From Listeria grandensis FSL F6-0971 (GTDB lineage Bacteria > Bacillota > Bacilli > Lactobacillales > Listeriaceae): a stretch of DNA of 64,000 nucleotides. Below are positions 1 to 8,677 of this stretch, piece after piece (the stretch's first letter is position 1; each line of letters begins with the position of its first letter). The position numbers and the translations under genes are program-made. The stretch covers positions 372,001 through 436,000 of the forward strand of contig NZ_AODD01000002.1 of NCBI RefSeq assembly GCF_000525835.1, given 5' to 3'. The notes under the pieces are model-generated. The model was not told the DNA's origin, made no database searches, and saw nothing but the letters and a program-made list of their open reading frames with translations.

Positions 1-1
1 G

Positions 2-601
2 CAACTTGATAGTGTAGAGGTGAAAACTAAATCACTCACTCAAAATGGAAAGAAGGTTGCTCTAACAGACGATGTCAACAATTCGATTGCAACTGTTCAA
101 ACAAGTCTGTATAACCATATAGACGACACAGTATCGCATATCACTTCAAGCGAGCGAATTGATTGGAACTCAAAAGAAACTAAAGAAGGCGCTCAATCAA
201 AGGCTAATTTGGCAGAAACAAATAGTAAGGCATTCACAACAAGTGAAATAGCGAAATTAAAAGAACCATCGGCATGGACCAAAGCGGCATTTAGGTCAGG
301 GTCAGGGTTTACGCATTTTGCTGGTGCCGATGTGCATACAACTATTTCTGCCGACGGAAAAGTGCTTTATGGACGAGGTACAGGAGCCATCAGCAATCCG
401 ACAACGGCGCAAATAGAGGCATTTACTTTGCCATCTTCATATGTAATAGACTTTTCGGGATCTGCTCCTGTTACGCTCCAAAATAGTAGCGGAACCGCTC
501 GAATATTGATTGATGCTGCTACAAAAAAAGTGTTAGTCAATATTAGCGATACAAATGCAACTGGTGTGATGTTCAGCTTTGCTATACCAATTAAACTTTA
601 G
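2..601 (+). CDS. Phage tail/baseplate fibre protein, C-terminal part
   Basis: The reading frame is open to the left window edge, so this is the C-terminal part of a larger gene; the GTG at 20 is internal. About 200 residues are visible. A hydrophilic segment with an HITSSERIDWN stretch near the start resembles the linker seen in many Gram-positive phage baseplate upper proteins and tail fibres (family knowledge). The last ~110 residues are rich in Gly, Ser, Thr and Ala, as expected of a beta-rich tip domain. It lies directly upstream of the lysis genes, the usual place for host-binding tail genes. The exact family cannot be named without the N-terminus. Confidence 0.6.
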   Translation, partial: QLDSVEVKTKSLTQNGKKVALTDDVNNSIATVQTSLYNHIDDTVSHITSSERIDWNSKETKEGAQSKANLAETNSKAFTTSEIAKLKEPSAWTKAAFRSGSGFTHFAGADVHTTISADGKVLYGRGTGAISNPTTAQIEAFTLPSSYVIDFSGSAPVTLQNSSGTARILIDAATKKVLVNISDTNATGVMFSFAIPIKL

Positions 602-615
602 GAGGTGTAAAGATT

Positions 616-1059
616 ATGAAAGCTTTATTAAGCAGGCTGTCAAGGCAACTAAAAGAGCTTAACTACAAAGAGATACTTTCGATTATGTTTCTCTTGTATG
701 CCTCGCTTTTCAATATAATTACAGGATTTTTCTTAATGGTATCGGGGGACACGATCGCAGAACGAAGTGATACCTATCGATTAATGCAAAATTTGATGAA
801 CATGGACACCTGGGGGCTATTCTTCATAGTAAGCGGGATATTGTTGTTTATTGCTGATTTTCAAGAAACGAAAGCCAAATTCATAAATATGATAATTGGC
901 GGAACCATTGGGGCGATGGTTCTTTTTTTGTACGCTTCGGCAAGTTTTGAAGTGTCATTATCTCTAATGTTGCCATCAAGATATGCGATGGCAGGCTGTT
1001 TTAATCTATTTATTGCACTACTGGGAGGCTTGGAATTATGGAAAATAAAAGCGAGGTGA
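616..1059 (+). CDS. Phage membrane protein with about four TM segments
   Basis: This 147-aa protein has hydrophobic segments at roughly residues 20-42, 66-82, 90-108 and 122-142, so it is probably a four-helix inner-membrane protein. The start is supported by GGAGGTG at 602. It lies 14 bases after the tail gene, and its end overlaps the start of the next gene by 22 bases, so translation is probably coupled. Similar small membrane proteins sit between tail and holin genes in Listeria and Bacillus phages. A role in lysis timing or superinfection is possible, but nothing in the sequence proves it. Confidence 0.6.
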   Translation: MKALLSRLSRQLKELNYKEILSIMFLLYASLFNIITGFFLMVSGDTIAERSDTYRLMQNLMNMDTWGLFFIVSGILLFIADFQETKAKFINMIIGGTIGAMVLFLYASASFEVSLSLMLPSRYAMAGCFNLFIALLGGLELWKIKAR

Positions 1060-1427
1060 GTCAAGACTTTGTAACTAGGTTGGATTTACTTGAGCATGGT
1101 GACAAGCTTAAAAGTGAATTCACCAAAGATTTGAAGGAAGTAAAAGAAGAAGTTTTAGATTTGAAAACGATGGTACTCCCTCTGGCCGTTTCTGCGGAAC
1201 AAACAGCTAAAAATACTGAAAAGATGTCAGAAACTCTAGAGAGGTTTGCTAGCAATACAACTGTGCACCTGCATAAACACGATCTAGACATTAGTAAAAT
1301 GCAAGGCAACGTAGAAGTAGGACGCGAAAGAAAGCAAGGAAATACGTCAATAATAGTTGCGATAATAACCATCACGGGTGGTGTTATCGGCACTATTATT
1401 GGATTAGCACCATTATTTTGGAATTGA
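1038..1427 (+). CDS. XhlA-like phage protein, coiled coil plus C-terminal TM
   Basis: The protein has 129 aa. The first ~90 residues are charged and Lys/Glu-rich with heptad-like spacing, predicting a coiled coil. Residues ~103-126 form one transmembrane helix and the tail is very short. This matches the layout of the XhlA (haemolysin XhlA) family, which acts with a holin in Bacillus phage lysis; the assignment rests on layout and position, not on a signature motif. The GGGAGG at 1022 supports the ATG. The gene overlaps its upstream neighbour and ends 14 bases before the holin. Confidence 0.55.
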   Translation: MENKSEVSQDFVTRLDLLEHGDKLKSEFTKDLKEVKEEVLDLKTMVLPLAVSAEQTAKNTEKMSETLERFASNTTVHLHKHDLDISKMQGNVEVGRERKQGNTSIIVAIITITGGVIGTIIGLAPLFWN

Positions 1428-1441
1428 GAGGAGCTAGAACT

Positions 1442-1717
1442 ATGAAAAAATTCAACATAAAAAATGTAAGTGTAGCTACGTGGGTAAGAACGGCATTATT
1501 GGCGGTGGCGTTGATAAATCAACTGTTATCAATACTGGGGATTAATGCTTTACCATTCAGTGATGCAATGGTAGAACAATTTGTAACATTTATGTTTACA
1601 GCTGTGACGGCAATTATCGCGTTCTGGAAAAATCAGAGTTTCACGAAAGCAGCACAGAACGCTGATGTGCAAATGAAAATGGTAAAAACAAAAAAGAAAC
1701 AAGGTGATTACAGATGA
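1442..1717 (+). CDS. Phage holin, phi-LC3 type
   Basis: A 91-aa protein with a basic N-terminus, a first TM around residues 11-33, a short turn containing NALPFSD, a second TM at ~40-60 and a Lys-rich tail. This is the layout of the phi-LC3 holin family (Phage_holin_1), which forms membrane lesions that let the endolysin reach the wall. An in-frame TTG at 1418 exists, but the ATG at 1442 is chosen because AGAGGAGC stands just upstream. The stop overlaps the endolysin start by 4 bases (ATGA-type), a typical coupled holin-endolysin pair. Confidence 0.8.
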   Translation: MKKFNIKNVSVATWVRTALLAVALINQLLSILGINALPFSDAMVEQFVTFMFTAVTAIIAFWKNQSFTKAAQNADVQMKMVKTKKKQGDYR

Positions 1718-2664
1718 GCGTTATTACAAATGACTATATCCGAGTGAATCAGCATTCAAGACCAGGTTCAAAATTGACGGTAGTCAATAAAATAATTATG
1801 CACTACACTGCGAACAATGGTGGTACAGCGCGCAATCATTGGGGTTATTTTAATAATCTAACTGATCGCTACGCATCTGCTCATATTTTTGTAGATGACA
1901 TCGAGGCCTTATGTATCATTCCACAAAACGAGGTGGCGTACCAGGCAAATGATATCCAAAAATACGTCAATGGCTCACCTTATCGTGGAGTAACGGCTTT
2001 ACTAAGTAATGCCAATTTTAAAGCTATCGGCATTGAAATGTGTCTAGATAAGAAAGGAAATATAACTGCTGCTACATTCAATAGAACTGTTGATGTAGCA
2101 GCAGAACTGTGCAAAATACACAAATTAAAAGCAGCCGATATCGTTCGACATTATGATGTCACAGGGAAAATTTGTCCTGCGCCTTGGGTTAACAATAGCG
2201 CTGAATTTACTCGCTTTAAAAATGCAGTGGCACTTAAATTAAGCGGAAATCCCAAAAAAGGAAAACAATGGCTATACGCAAAACGTAATTTGTATATTTT
2301 GAAAGGCGCGGGCGATTGGACAAGCGCACTGGCCTTCACATTACCGCAACATTCCGCTGTGCAAGTTGATTGGGACAATCTGAAAAACGGTTGGTTTGAA
2401 ATCAACTATCAAGGTAAAAAAGGCTACTATTCGGCATCTGTAGCAAATTATTTTGATGAAAAGAATCCGAACGTAACTTATATTTGCCAAGATGACCTAT
2501 TGTTCCGCGCTGATCCGAAATGGGGAGGTCCTCCATCATTCCGTCGTAAAAAAGGCGAAACGATTAATGCAGTAGAGAAGCTGTCAAACGGCTGGCTGAA
2601 ATGCACGCTTGGCACGCAATATGGCTATTTACCAGATAGCACAACATATCTAAAGAAAAAATAA
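1714..2664 (+). CDS. Endolysin, N-acetylmuramoyl-L-alanine amidase with SH3-type C-terminus
   Basis: A 316-aa lysin. Residues ~20-170 form an Amidase_2/PGRP domain that cleaves the bond between muramic acid and the stem peptide. Likely zinc ligands are His30 (MHYT), His146 (RHYDVTGK) and Cys154 (CPAPW), with Glu108 (GIEMC) as a candidate catalytic residue. After a Lys-rich linker at ~175-182, the remaining ~135 residues contain two similar beta-rich SH3-like blocks ending in GYYSASV and GYLPDS, presumably for wall binding. There is no signal peptide, consistent with holin-dependent release. It starts within the holin stop. Confidence 0.88.
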   Translation: MSVITNDYIRVNQHSRPGSKLTVVNKIIMHYTANNGGTARNHWGYFNNLTDRYASAHIFVDDIEALCIIPQNEVAYQANDIQKYVNGSPYRGVTALLSNANFKAIGIEMCLDKKGNITAATFNRTVDVAAELCKIHKLKAADIVRHYDVTGKICPAPWVNNSAEFTRFKNAVALKLSGNPKKGKQWLYAKRNLYILKGAGDWTSALAFTLPQHSAVQVDWDNLKNGWFEINYQGKKGYYSASVANYFDEKNPNVTYICQDDLLFRADPKWGGPPSFRRKKGETINAVEKLSNGWLKCTLGTQYGYLPDSTTYLKKK

Positions 2665-2686
2665 TAATTAGAACGGAGAATGCAAA

Positions 2687-2881
2687 ATGGCAGAGAAAGC
2701 GAAGAAAAAAGAAGATGAACAGGTAGTAGCAGCAACAGAAATCAAGCATATTGCTAAGGCAGGGGAGAAATTAAGCAAGATTGCGACGGATAATAACGTC
2801 ACAATCGGTCACTTAATCGCTCTAAATGAACTGTCAACAATGGTTCTTGAAGAGGGCCAAGTAGTATACATCCAAAAATAA
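2687..2881 (+). CDS. Small LysM-domain phage protein
   Basis: A 64-aa protein with a charged Lys/Glu N-terminus (~1-15) and a single LysM-like domain at ~18-63: a hydrophobic-GEKLSKIA start, the NNVTIGHLIALN helix region and a final GQVVYIQ strand. LysM binds N-acetylglucosamine-containing glycans. No signal peptide or TM is visible. CGGAG upstream supports the ATG. It lies 22 bases after the endolysin and 26 before a secreted SH3 protein, so it belongs to the same late transcript. Its role, perhaps as a wall-targeting accessory or a small virion protein, is unknown. Confidence 0.6.
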   Translation: MAEKAKKKEDEQVVAATEIKHIAKAGEKLSKIATDNNVTIGHLIALNELSTMVLEEGQVVYIQK

Positions 2882-2907
2882 AAAAATTGAAAAGGGAGTT
2901 TTAAAAA

Positions 2908-3420
2908 ATGAAAAAGATTATTGTAGCTATTCTGGTTGGAGTTTTAGCATTTGCGGCACCTGTTGCAACGCAGGCGACTGTGATGAAAGAAGTCGTAACC
3001 CAGAAGCAGAATGTCTATAGCCAGCAAAATGGGCGTGGCGTGATTGTTGGCTATCTGTATCGTGGATCGGTCATTAAATACGACAGTGTCAGCAAACGGA
3101 CAATTTACCGAAATATTAATGGATATTTAAATACTGGTTATTACCTGGCTCCAGCTAAAATCAATACCTGGTGTGCTGCTGTTGTGACCTCTGGTGCGTT
3201 AAATCTACGTTCACAACCCAATAGTACAGCTAAAATCATTACAACGCTTGGAGGTAACGAGGTAATCAGAGTAAATACCGGAGCCATGAAAAACGGTTGG
3301 TACCCAGTTGCATATAATCGCGCTGGTTACTGGAATTGGGAAGGTTATGTTAATTCCAAATATGTTATTCGTGTCGACGGATTTAGTTTTGATTCATTAG
3401 CCCAGTTTTCAACTTTATAA
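2908..3420 (+). CDS. Secreted SH3-domain protein at the prophage end
   Basis: A 170-aa protein with a clear signal peptide (MKKI, hydrophobic core ~4-20, likely cleavage after Ala23). The mature part holds two SH3-like blocks (~28-80 and ~92-160); the second has the typical SGALNLRSQPN bacterial SH3 opening and NGWYPV core. AAGGGAG precedes the ATG. It is the last gene before a strong terminator at 3425. Secreted SH3 proteins after the lysin could be a lysogenic-conversion or 'moron' gene. That is inference from position; no catalytic domain is present. Confidence 0.65.
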   Translation: MKKIIVAILVGVLAFAAPVATQATVMKEVVTQKQNVYSQQNGRGVIVGYLYRGSVIKYDSVSKRTIYRNINGYLNTGYYLAPAKINTWCAAVVTSGALNLRSQPNSTAKIITTLGGNEVIRVNTGAMKNGWYPVAYNRAGYWNWEGYVNSKYVIRVDGFSFDSLAQFSTL

Positions 3421-3424
3421 ACAC

Positions 3425-3460
3425 AAAAAAGCCCCCGAATTAATTTTCGGGGGCTTTTTA
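3425..3460 (+). terminator. Rho-independent terminator of the phage lysis operon
   Basis: A perfect 9-bp GC-rich stem (GCCCCCGAA at 3431-3439 with TTCGGGGGC at 3446-3454), a 6-base loop and a T run. A-rich sequence before the stem makes it potentially bidirectional. It marks the practical right end of the late phage transcript. Confidence 0.9.
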
Positions 3461-3476
3461 TTTTGGGTATTGTGGC

Positions 3477-3501
3477 GTTTTTAAATTTAAGTGAAGGGTA
3501 T
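3477..3501 (+). promoter_or_regulatory. Sigma-B-type promoter for the Crp/Fnr regulator
   Basis: GTTT at 3477-3480 and GGGTAT at 3496-3501 are separated by 15 bases, matching the known sigma-B pattern GTTT-N13-15-GGGWAW. The start codon lies 45 bases downstream. This would place the PrfA-like regulator under general stress control. It is a pattern match only. Confidence 0.5.
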
Positions 3502-3545
3502 TTGTATATAGAAGAATCAATAAAACAAATACAGAGGTGAAAAAT

Positions 3546-4255
3546 ATGTATTCAGGAGAATCTTTTCCAAATTTCAAAAAAAGAATAGATACACTAAAGC
3601 TTTTGAAGGCTGACGTAGATTTCGGGGAATTTTGTTATGAAAAACGAATTAAAAAGGGCGAGGTATTGACGCAGAAAATAATAGGTGATAACCTTTTTGC
3701 AATAGAGTCTGGTGTAGTGAAATTTGGCTATATGAAGGAACAAGAAGTTGTTTTTCAGCATTTTTTAGAGCCGATGGAATTCGTAATACTTCCGGAGTAC
3801 TCAGAAGAACTACCAGCAGAATGTCATTATCAAGCTGTAACCGATATTGTTGGTTGGGAAATTGATTTTCTATTCTTTCAGCGTGCTCTAACTAAAGAAG
3901 ACCCCCATAATTTAATATTAATGCAGCATTTTTTTGGTATACGCGTAGAAAGCTTTTCAGAGCGTCTATCCGTGCTAATTTAGATGCTACCCAACGTGTT
4001 TATTTCTGCTTGTATAGCCTAACGAGCAGCGGTTTCCATCCTTCTCCTAATTATATCGAATTACCGACGTTCACCAGCTATGACGTACTTGCTGACATGG
4101 CTAATGTCTCCAAAAGTTTGGTGTCTCTCGTTTGCAAGGCTTTGAGAGAAGACGGAATGTTGGTTTCGAGCCAAAAACCCTGGGCTATTATCGATGTAAA
4201 GAAATTTGTGATGTTGCTGGAGCAAGAGGAGATTCCAATAAACGCTGCAAAATAA
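3546..4255 (+). pseudogene. Crp/Fnr-family (PrfA-like) transcriptional regulator, frameshifted
   Basis: The first frame encodes ~146 residues of a cyclic-nucleotide-binding-type beta barrel plus the start of the dimer helix, then stops at 3983. The second frame continues with IRANLDATQRVYFCLYSL and a C-terminal winged helix whose recognition region is DMANVSKSLVSLVCKALRE. Restoring one base near 3972 gives a 236-aa protein, the size of PrfA-type regulators, of which Listeria has many (family knowledge). ATG 3546 is preferred over GTG 3537 because AGAGGTGA is spaced for it. The break could be real decay or a sequencing slip. The target genes are unknown. Confidence 0.75.
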
Positions 4256-4268
4256 AGAGTGTAAATTT

Positions 4269-4312
4269 GAGCCCCTATAGAAACCTATTTGGGTTGGAAA
4301 GGGGCTTTTTTA
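4269..4312 (+). terminator. Terminator after the Crp/Fnr regulator
   Basis: GCCCCT at 4271-4276 pairs with AGGGGC at 4300-4305, with a weaker inner AACCTA/GGGTT pairing, followed by a T run. It lies 16 bases after the regulator stop. Confidence 0.6.
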
Positions 4313-4378
4313 TTTTGTCTATTTTTGATATAATACGTTTGTTCTCATCCCGTAAGCGACAGCTAACAATGAGACAAT

Positions 4379-4414
4379 AAAAAACACTCATCGTGTGCTG
4401 ATGAGTGTTTTTTT
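4379..4414 (+). terminator. Strong hairpin terminator
   Basis: An 11-bp perfect stem (AAACACTCATC at 4382-4392 with GATGAGTGTTT at 4400-4410), a 7-base loop and T/A tails on both sides, so it may work in either direction. No complete gene ends here. It stands just before the HTH remnant. Confidence 0.75.
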
Positions 4415-4418
4415 CTGT

Positions 4419-4541
4419 ATTTTTGATAAATACAGTTCTGGTTATTCTAATTTAGAAAAAGGGATGGTGAGGTTAACCGCTGAAAAAGCAGCGATTTTAG
4501 CTGAAATTCTCCATTGCAAGCAAGAAGACTTTTTTAAATAA
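4419..4541 (+). pseudogene. C-terminal remnant of a Cro/CI-type (HTH_3) repressor
   Basis: An open frame without a start ends at 4541. It reads SNLEKGMVRLTAEKAAILAE and then ILHCKQEDFF, which matches the last part of an HTH_3 domain and the helix that follows it in many phage and plasmid repressors (family knowledge). The recognition helix and everything upstream are missing, replaced by the terminator at 4379-4414. It is a leftover of a phage or genomic-island regulator next to the prophage end, and is too short to function. Confidence 0.5.
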
Positions 4542-4550
4542 AACCCCGTC

Positions 4551-4577
4551 AAAACGTGACGATTCGTCACGTTTTTT
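4551..4577 (+). terminator. Terminator after the HTH remnant
   Basis: AAAACGTGAC at 4551-4560 pairs perfectly with GTCACGTTTT at 4566-4575, with a 5-base loop and a T run. It sits 10 bases after the HTH remnant stop and was probably the terminator of the original repressor gene. Confidence 0.75.
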
Positions 4578-4747
4578 GTGTGTTAAAGAAAATGATATCG
4601 CCTAAAAAGGTATTTTAGTGAAAAAAGAATATCAACTAGGCGCGAAATCGTGTAAAATAAAGGAGAATAGCGAGAAACGCTACCCATCCAACAAATATAT
4701 GGAGAGTTATAAAAAAATGGGATCTATTCTGTGAGGAGTTTTGAATT

Positions 4748-5698
4748 ATGAAAGAGTCAGAAATTATTTTTCCTACAATTGTAGAGATGTTTTTAAAAGA
4801 AGGAACAGTTGTACTTGGTGACGACGAGGCGCAAGCCGTACAGAAATTTCTTGAGCAAGCTTACAGCGGTCAGCCTTGCAATGAACAAATAGTGTATGCC
4901 TTGATTAAATTCTACAATGCCCAGCAGGAGTTTGGCAATGCTAAAGAAGTTGGTCAGGCCTTTTTGATGATGGATGGGTATAACAAAGCGATACTGGGTG
5001 AGCTCTCAGCAACGTTTTTATCGCTCAACGAAATGGATACGTATTTTAGTCTAGTAAAACAACACTTGGAGAAAGAATCTCAGCTGGATGATCTGGAAAT
5101 CAATGATGTGGCCGAGAGCAATGTCATTCTGTTTCCTAAAAAAATTAAGCCAAGACGGAATATCGCGAATTTTTTAGAGTGGGGGACGCCGGAGCAATTA
5201 GAATTTTTGCAACAAGCTCGTTTTCATGATATTGAGCCATATTTTGAACCGTTTGCCGTGTTTTTGAAGGATGCGACAACCTCTCCGTTTGTGAAGTCGA
5301 TGATTTTTGAGCTTTTGCAAGAAAAGAAGGTGAATGTAGTATTTCTCGTGAAGAAATTAGGGTTGGAAGAAAGCTTTAACCCGAGTAAAGTGCCGCTTTT
5401 AAGTCGCAACACGTTTATGGAGGAATTAATGGAGAAGTTAACGAAGCGTTGGGAGCATACGAATCCAAGCCTTTTGGAGCAAGTACTAGTTATTGTTCAA
5501 CAGCATTTATTTATTATGTATCCTTTTCAGTTCCCATCGACAGATACAGACCTCTGGAGCGAAGCTTATAGCCAGTGGTTGCTACAACTGTATGGTGAGA
5601 GTCAGCAAGATGACGCGGCAATAAATCAGGAGGAGTTAATAGAAGCGACACGATTTATTGAGAGGATGGAACAAGCACAGCAAAATTATCTGTTGTAA
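4748..5698 (+). CDS. Conserved hypothetical protein upstream of tig
   Basis: A 316-aa, acidic, largely helical cytoplasmic protein without TM or signal peptide. The first ~110 residues (AQAVQKFLEQAYS, ALIKFYNAQQEFGNAKEVGQ) look like tetratricopeptide-style helical hairpins. The rest has regularly spaced Leu/Phe helices and an acidic end. GTGAGGAG stands upstream of the ATG. It corresponds in position to the hypothetical gene that precedes trigger factor in Listeria, lmo1266 as I recall it. TPR-like folds bind partner proteins, but the partner is unknown. Followed by ~120 bases that hold the tig promoter. Confidence 0.75.
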   Translation: MKESEIIFPTIVEMFLKEGTVVLGDDEAQAVQKFLEQAYSGQPCNEQIVYALIKFYNAQQEFGNAKEVGQAFLMMDGYNKAILGELSATFLSLNEMDTYFSLVKQHLEKESQLDDLEINDVAESNVILFPKKIKPRRNIANFLEWGTPEQLEFLQQARFHDIEPYFEPFAVFLKDATTSPFVKSMIFELLQEKKVNVVFLVKKLGLEESFNPSKVPLLSRNTFMEELMEKLTKRWEHTNPSLLEQVLVIVQQHLFIMYPFQFPSTDTDLWSEAYSQWLLQLYGESQQDDAAINQEELIEATRFIERMEQAQQNYLL

Positions 5699-5816
5699 CT
5701 AGAGGATTGTAGTTTTCAAGTAGATAAGTTTTATGTTATTATATATGAGTGTGACTGAAATAAGGATTGAGTAATCAAGACTATTAACCAGTAAATAGAT
5801 GTATGGAGGGAATACC

Positions 5817-7118
5817 ATGTCAGTGAAATGGGAAAAAAAAGAAGGTAATGTTGGTACATTAACTTTCGAAATCAATCAAGATCAAATTAAAACAGGAATG
5901 GACAAAGCGTTCCAAAAAGTTCGTAAAAATTTAAACGTACCAGGTTTCCGTAAAGGGAAAGTGCCACGTCAAATTTTTAACCAACGTTTTGGAGAAGAGG
6001 CTTTGTACCAAGATGCTTTGGATATCTTGTTACCAGAAGTTTATGCAGCTGCAATTGAAGAATCTGGAATTGATCCAGTGGACAACCCACAAATTAATGT
6101 AGAGTCTATGGAAAAAGATGCAGTTTGGGTACTAACAGCAGAAGTGACTGTGAAACCTGAAGTGAAATTAGGCGACTATAAAGGTGTGGAAGTAGAAGCG
6201 CGTGATTCGAAATTAACAGACGAAGAAGTGGATGCTGAGCTTAAGAGCATGCAAGAACGTCAAGCAGAATTAGTTGTTCGTGAAGATGCTCCAGCTGAGG
6301 ATGGCGATACAGTTATCCTTGATTTTGAAGGATTTAAAGACGGTGTTGCTTTTGAAGGCGGTCAAGCAGACAATCATTCATTAGAACTTGGATCAGGTTC
6401 ATTTATCCCAGGTTTTGAAGAACAAGTGGTTGGCTTGAAAGCTGGCGACGAAAAAGATATCGAATTAACATTCCCAGAAGAATATCATGCGGAAGATCTT
6501 GCAGGACAAGCAGTTGTCTTCAAAATCAAAGTGCATGAAGTAAAAGCAAAAGAGGTTCCAGAACTTGATGATGAGCTTGCAAAAGACATCGACGAAGAAG
6601 TGGAAAACCTTGCTGAATTGAAAGAAAAAGTAACAAAACGTTTACAAGAAGCGAAAGAAGATAGCGTTGTGCAAGCGAAGCAAAATGATGCGATTGCTAA
6701 AGCGGTAGAAAATGCAGAAGTGGAAATTCCACATGCGATGGTGCACCACGAAGCAGACCACATGATGAACCATTTTGCGCAAGATTTACAAGCACAAGGG
6801 TTAACTCCTGAGCTATACTATCAATTCACTGGTCAAACAGAAGAAGCGATGCATGCACAAATGGAAACAGACGCTGAAAAACGCGTAAAAACAAACCTAG
6901 TTCTTGAAGCAATTGCTGAAGCTGAAGGTATTACACCAACAGAAGCAGATATTGAAGAAGAAGTAAAAACGCTTGCTGAGAAATACAGCATGGAAGTAGA
7001 CGCAGTTCGTGCAGCATTAGGCGATATGAACGAATTGAAATCCGACCTTAAAATCCGTAAAGCGATCGATCTTTTAGTGGAAAACGCTAAAGAAGTCGAA
7101 GTAGAATCAGCGGAGTAA
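5817..7118 (+). CDS. tig: Trigger factor, ribosome-associated chaperone
   Basis: A 433-aa trigger factor, the first chaperone that meets nascent chains at the ribosome exit, with peptidyl-prolyl isomerase activity. The ribosome-docking signature GFRKGKVP is at residues 43-50. The FKBP-type PPIase domain spans ~165-240 ([20 protein letters not shown]), and the helical C-terminal chaperone arms follow. The ATG at 5817 is chosen over 5799 because GGAGGG lies just before it. It has its own terminator and stands directly before clpX, the conserved tig-clpX order. Confidence 0.97.
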   Translation: MSVKWEKKEGNVGTLTFEINQDQIKTGMDKAFQKVRKNLNVPGFRKGKVPRQIFNQRFGEEALYQDALDILLPEVYAAAIEESGIDPVDNPQINVESMEKDAVWVLTAEVTVKPEVKLGDYKGVEVEARDSKLTDEEVDAELKSMQERQAELVVREDAPAEDGDTVILDFEGFKDGVAFEGGQADNHSLELGSGSFIPGFEEQVVGLKAGDEKDIELTFPEEYHAEDLAGQAVVFKIKVHEVKAKEVPELDDELAKDIDEEVENLAELKEKVTKRLQEAKEDSVVQAKQNDAIAKAVENAEVEIPHAMVHHEADHMMNHFAQDLQAQGLTPELYYQFTGQTEEAMHAQMETDAEKRVKTNLVLEAIAEAEGITPTEADIEEEVKTLAEKYSMEVDAVRAALGDMNELKSDLKIRKAIDLLVENAKEVEVESAE

Positions 7119-7149
7119 TTTTAGGAAGAAAGCAATTCATTAGTATGTT

Positions 7150-7195
7150 TGAGGAGGAGGCATGAGTTTATGACTTGTGTGTCCTCCCTTTTTGT
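7150..7195 (+). terminator. Terminator after tig
   Basis: GGAGGA near 7152 pairs with TCCTCC near 7182; the stem is extended by wobble pairs around a short loop and followed by T runs. It separates tig from clpX. Confidence 0.6.
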
Positions 7196-7368
7196 TGCTT
7201 TTTTTACGAAGCGACTTTAATTGAGTTAGGGTCTCAATATGCATTGGAGCAAAGTGTCAATGTTTCTTAATAGCATTTCTCACAAACTAGTGATATGATA
7301 AACAGACATAAGCTTGTTTTATAAGGCATAACGCTTATGAAAACACTTAATTAGAAGGGGTGAAAACC

Positions 7369-8628
7369 TTGTTCAAATTTAATGACGAAAAAGGATCTTT
7401 GAAATGTTCCTTTTGTGGTAAAACACAAGACCAAGTACGCAAACTAGTTGCAGGACCTGGCGTGTATATTTGCGACGAGTGTATCGAATTATGTAACGAA
7501 ATTATTGAAGAAGAACTGAATGTGTCTGAATTTGTAGATTTTGGTGATGTGCCGAAACCTCATGAAATTCGCCGCATTTTAAGTGATTATGTGATCGGTC
7601 AAGACCGCGCGAAAAAAGCGTTGGCAGTTGCCGTTTATAATCACTATAAGCGTATTAACTCCAATGAGAAAGCAGACGATGCGGTGGAGCTTTCCAAGAG
7701 TAATATCTGCTTAATCGGACCGACTGGTAGTGGTAAAACATTGCTAGCACAGACGCTTGCAAGGTTGCTTAATGTTCCGTTTGCAATTGCAGATGCAACA
7801 AGTTTAACCGAAGCTGGATATGTCGGCGAAGATGTAGAAAATATTCTTCTAAAACTAATCCAAGCAGCTGATTTTGATGTGGAACGTGCCGAAAAAGGTA
7901 TTATTTACATTGATGAAATTGATAAAGTTGCACGTAAATCAGAAAATCCGTCTATTACACGTGATGTATCTGGTGAAGGTGTGCAACAAGCCTTGCTGAA
8001 AATCTTAGAAGGAACGGTTGCAAGTGTTCCTCCACAAGGTGGACGTAAGCACCCACATCAAGAGTTCATCCAAATCGATACTGGAAATATATTGTTTATC
8101 GTTGGTGGAGCTTTTGATGGCGTAGAACAAATCGTCAAAAATCGTCTAGGCGAGAAAGTGATTGGTTTTGGAACAGAGAATGAACAATTAAAAGAAAACG
8201 AAACATATCTTTCTAAAGTTGTTCCCGAAGATCTACTGAAATTCGGTCTAATTCCAGAATTTATCGGTCGTTTACCGGTCATTGCAACACTTGAGCAGTT
8301 AGATGAAGAGACATTAATCTCGATTTTGACAGAACCAAAAAATGCACTTGTGAAACAATATCAAAAAATGTTAGAACTGGATGATGTGGAGCTTGAGTTT
8401 ACACCAGAGGCTCTATCTGAGATTTCCAAAGAAGCGATTGCTCGTAAAACAGGGGCACGTGGACTTCGCTCAATTATTGAGCATATTATGCTGGAAGTTA
8501 TGTTTGAAATTCCTTCCCGTGATGATATTAAGAAATGCATCATTACAAAAGAAGCTGTTACGGGCGATGCACAGCCACAATTACAACTGGAAGATGGCTC
8601 TGTCATCCCGATTAAAACATCAGCTTGA
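7369..8628 (+). CDS. clpX: ATP-dependent protease ATP-binding subunit ClpX
   Basis: A 419-aa AAA+ unfoldase that feeds tagged substrates to ClpP. The N-terminal zinc-binding domain has Cys13, Cys16, Cys35 and Cys38. Walker A is GPTGSGKT at 117-124, Walker B is IIYIDEIDK, and the RKH pore segment (GGRKHPHQE) and the GARGLRSI sensor-2 region are present. The TTG at 7369 gives the [10 protein letters not shown]-terminus usual in the family and has AGAAGGGG well spaced; the upstream GTG at 7360 overlaps that site. No clpP is in the window. Confidence 0.97.
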   Translation: MFKFNDEKGSLKCSFCGKTQDQVRKLVAGPGVYICDECIELCNEIIEEELNVSEFVDFGDVPKPHEIRRILSDYVIGQDRAKKALAVAVYNHYKRINSNEKADDAVELSKSNICLIGPTGSGKTLLAQTLARLLNVPFAIADATSLTEAGYVGEDVENILLKLIQAADFDVERAEKGIIYIDEIDKVARKSENPSITRDVSGEGVQQALLKILEGTVASVPPQGGRKHPHQEFIQIDTGNILFIVGGAFDGVEQIVKNRLGEKVIGFGTENEQLKENETYLSKVVPEDLLKFGLIPEFIGRLPVIATLEQLDEETLISILTEPKNALVKQYQKMLELDDVELEFTPEALSEISKEAIARKTGARGLRSIIEHIMLEVMFEIPSRDDIKKCIITKEAVTGDAQPQLQLEDGSVIPIKTSA

Positions 8629-8637
8629 TGGAATAAG

Positions 8638-8677
8638 AAAACGCTAAGTCCAGATTTAGGATTTAGCGTTTTTCTTT
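8638..8677 (+). terminator. Terminator after clpX
   Basis: AAAACGCTAAGTCC (8638-8651) pairs with GGATTTAGCGTTTT (8659-8672) with one G-T wobble, followed by T-rich sequence. Confidence 0.8.

Noticed and set aside
4010-4255. Separate 81-aa gene
   Set aside because: It is the C-terminal winged helix of the Crp/Fnr regulator; one base joins it to the preceding frame.
4322-4427. TATTTTTGATA repeated near 4320 and 4417 as a phage att pair
   Set aside because: Only 11 AT-rich bases, and nothing mobile lies between them. No convincing att site for the left-hand prophage is visible, since its other end is outside the window.
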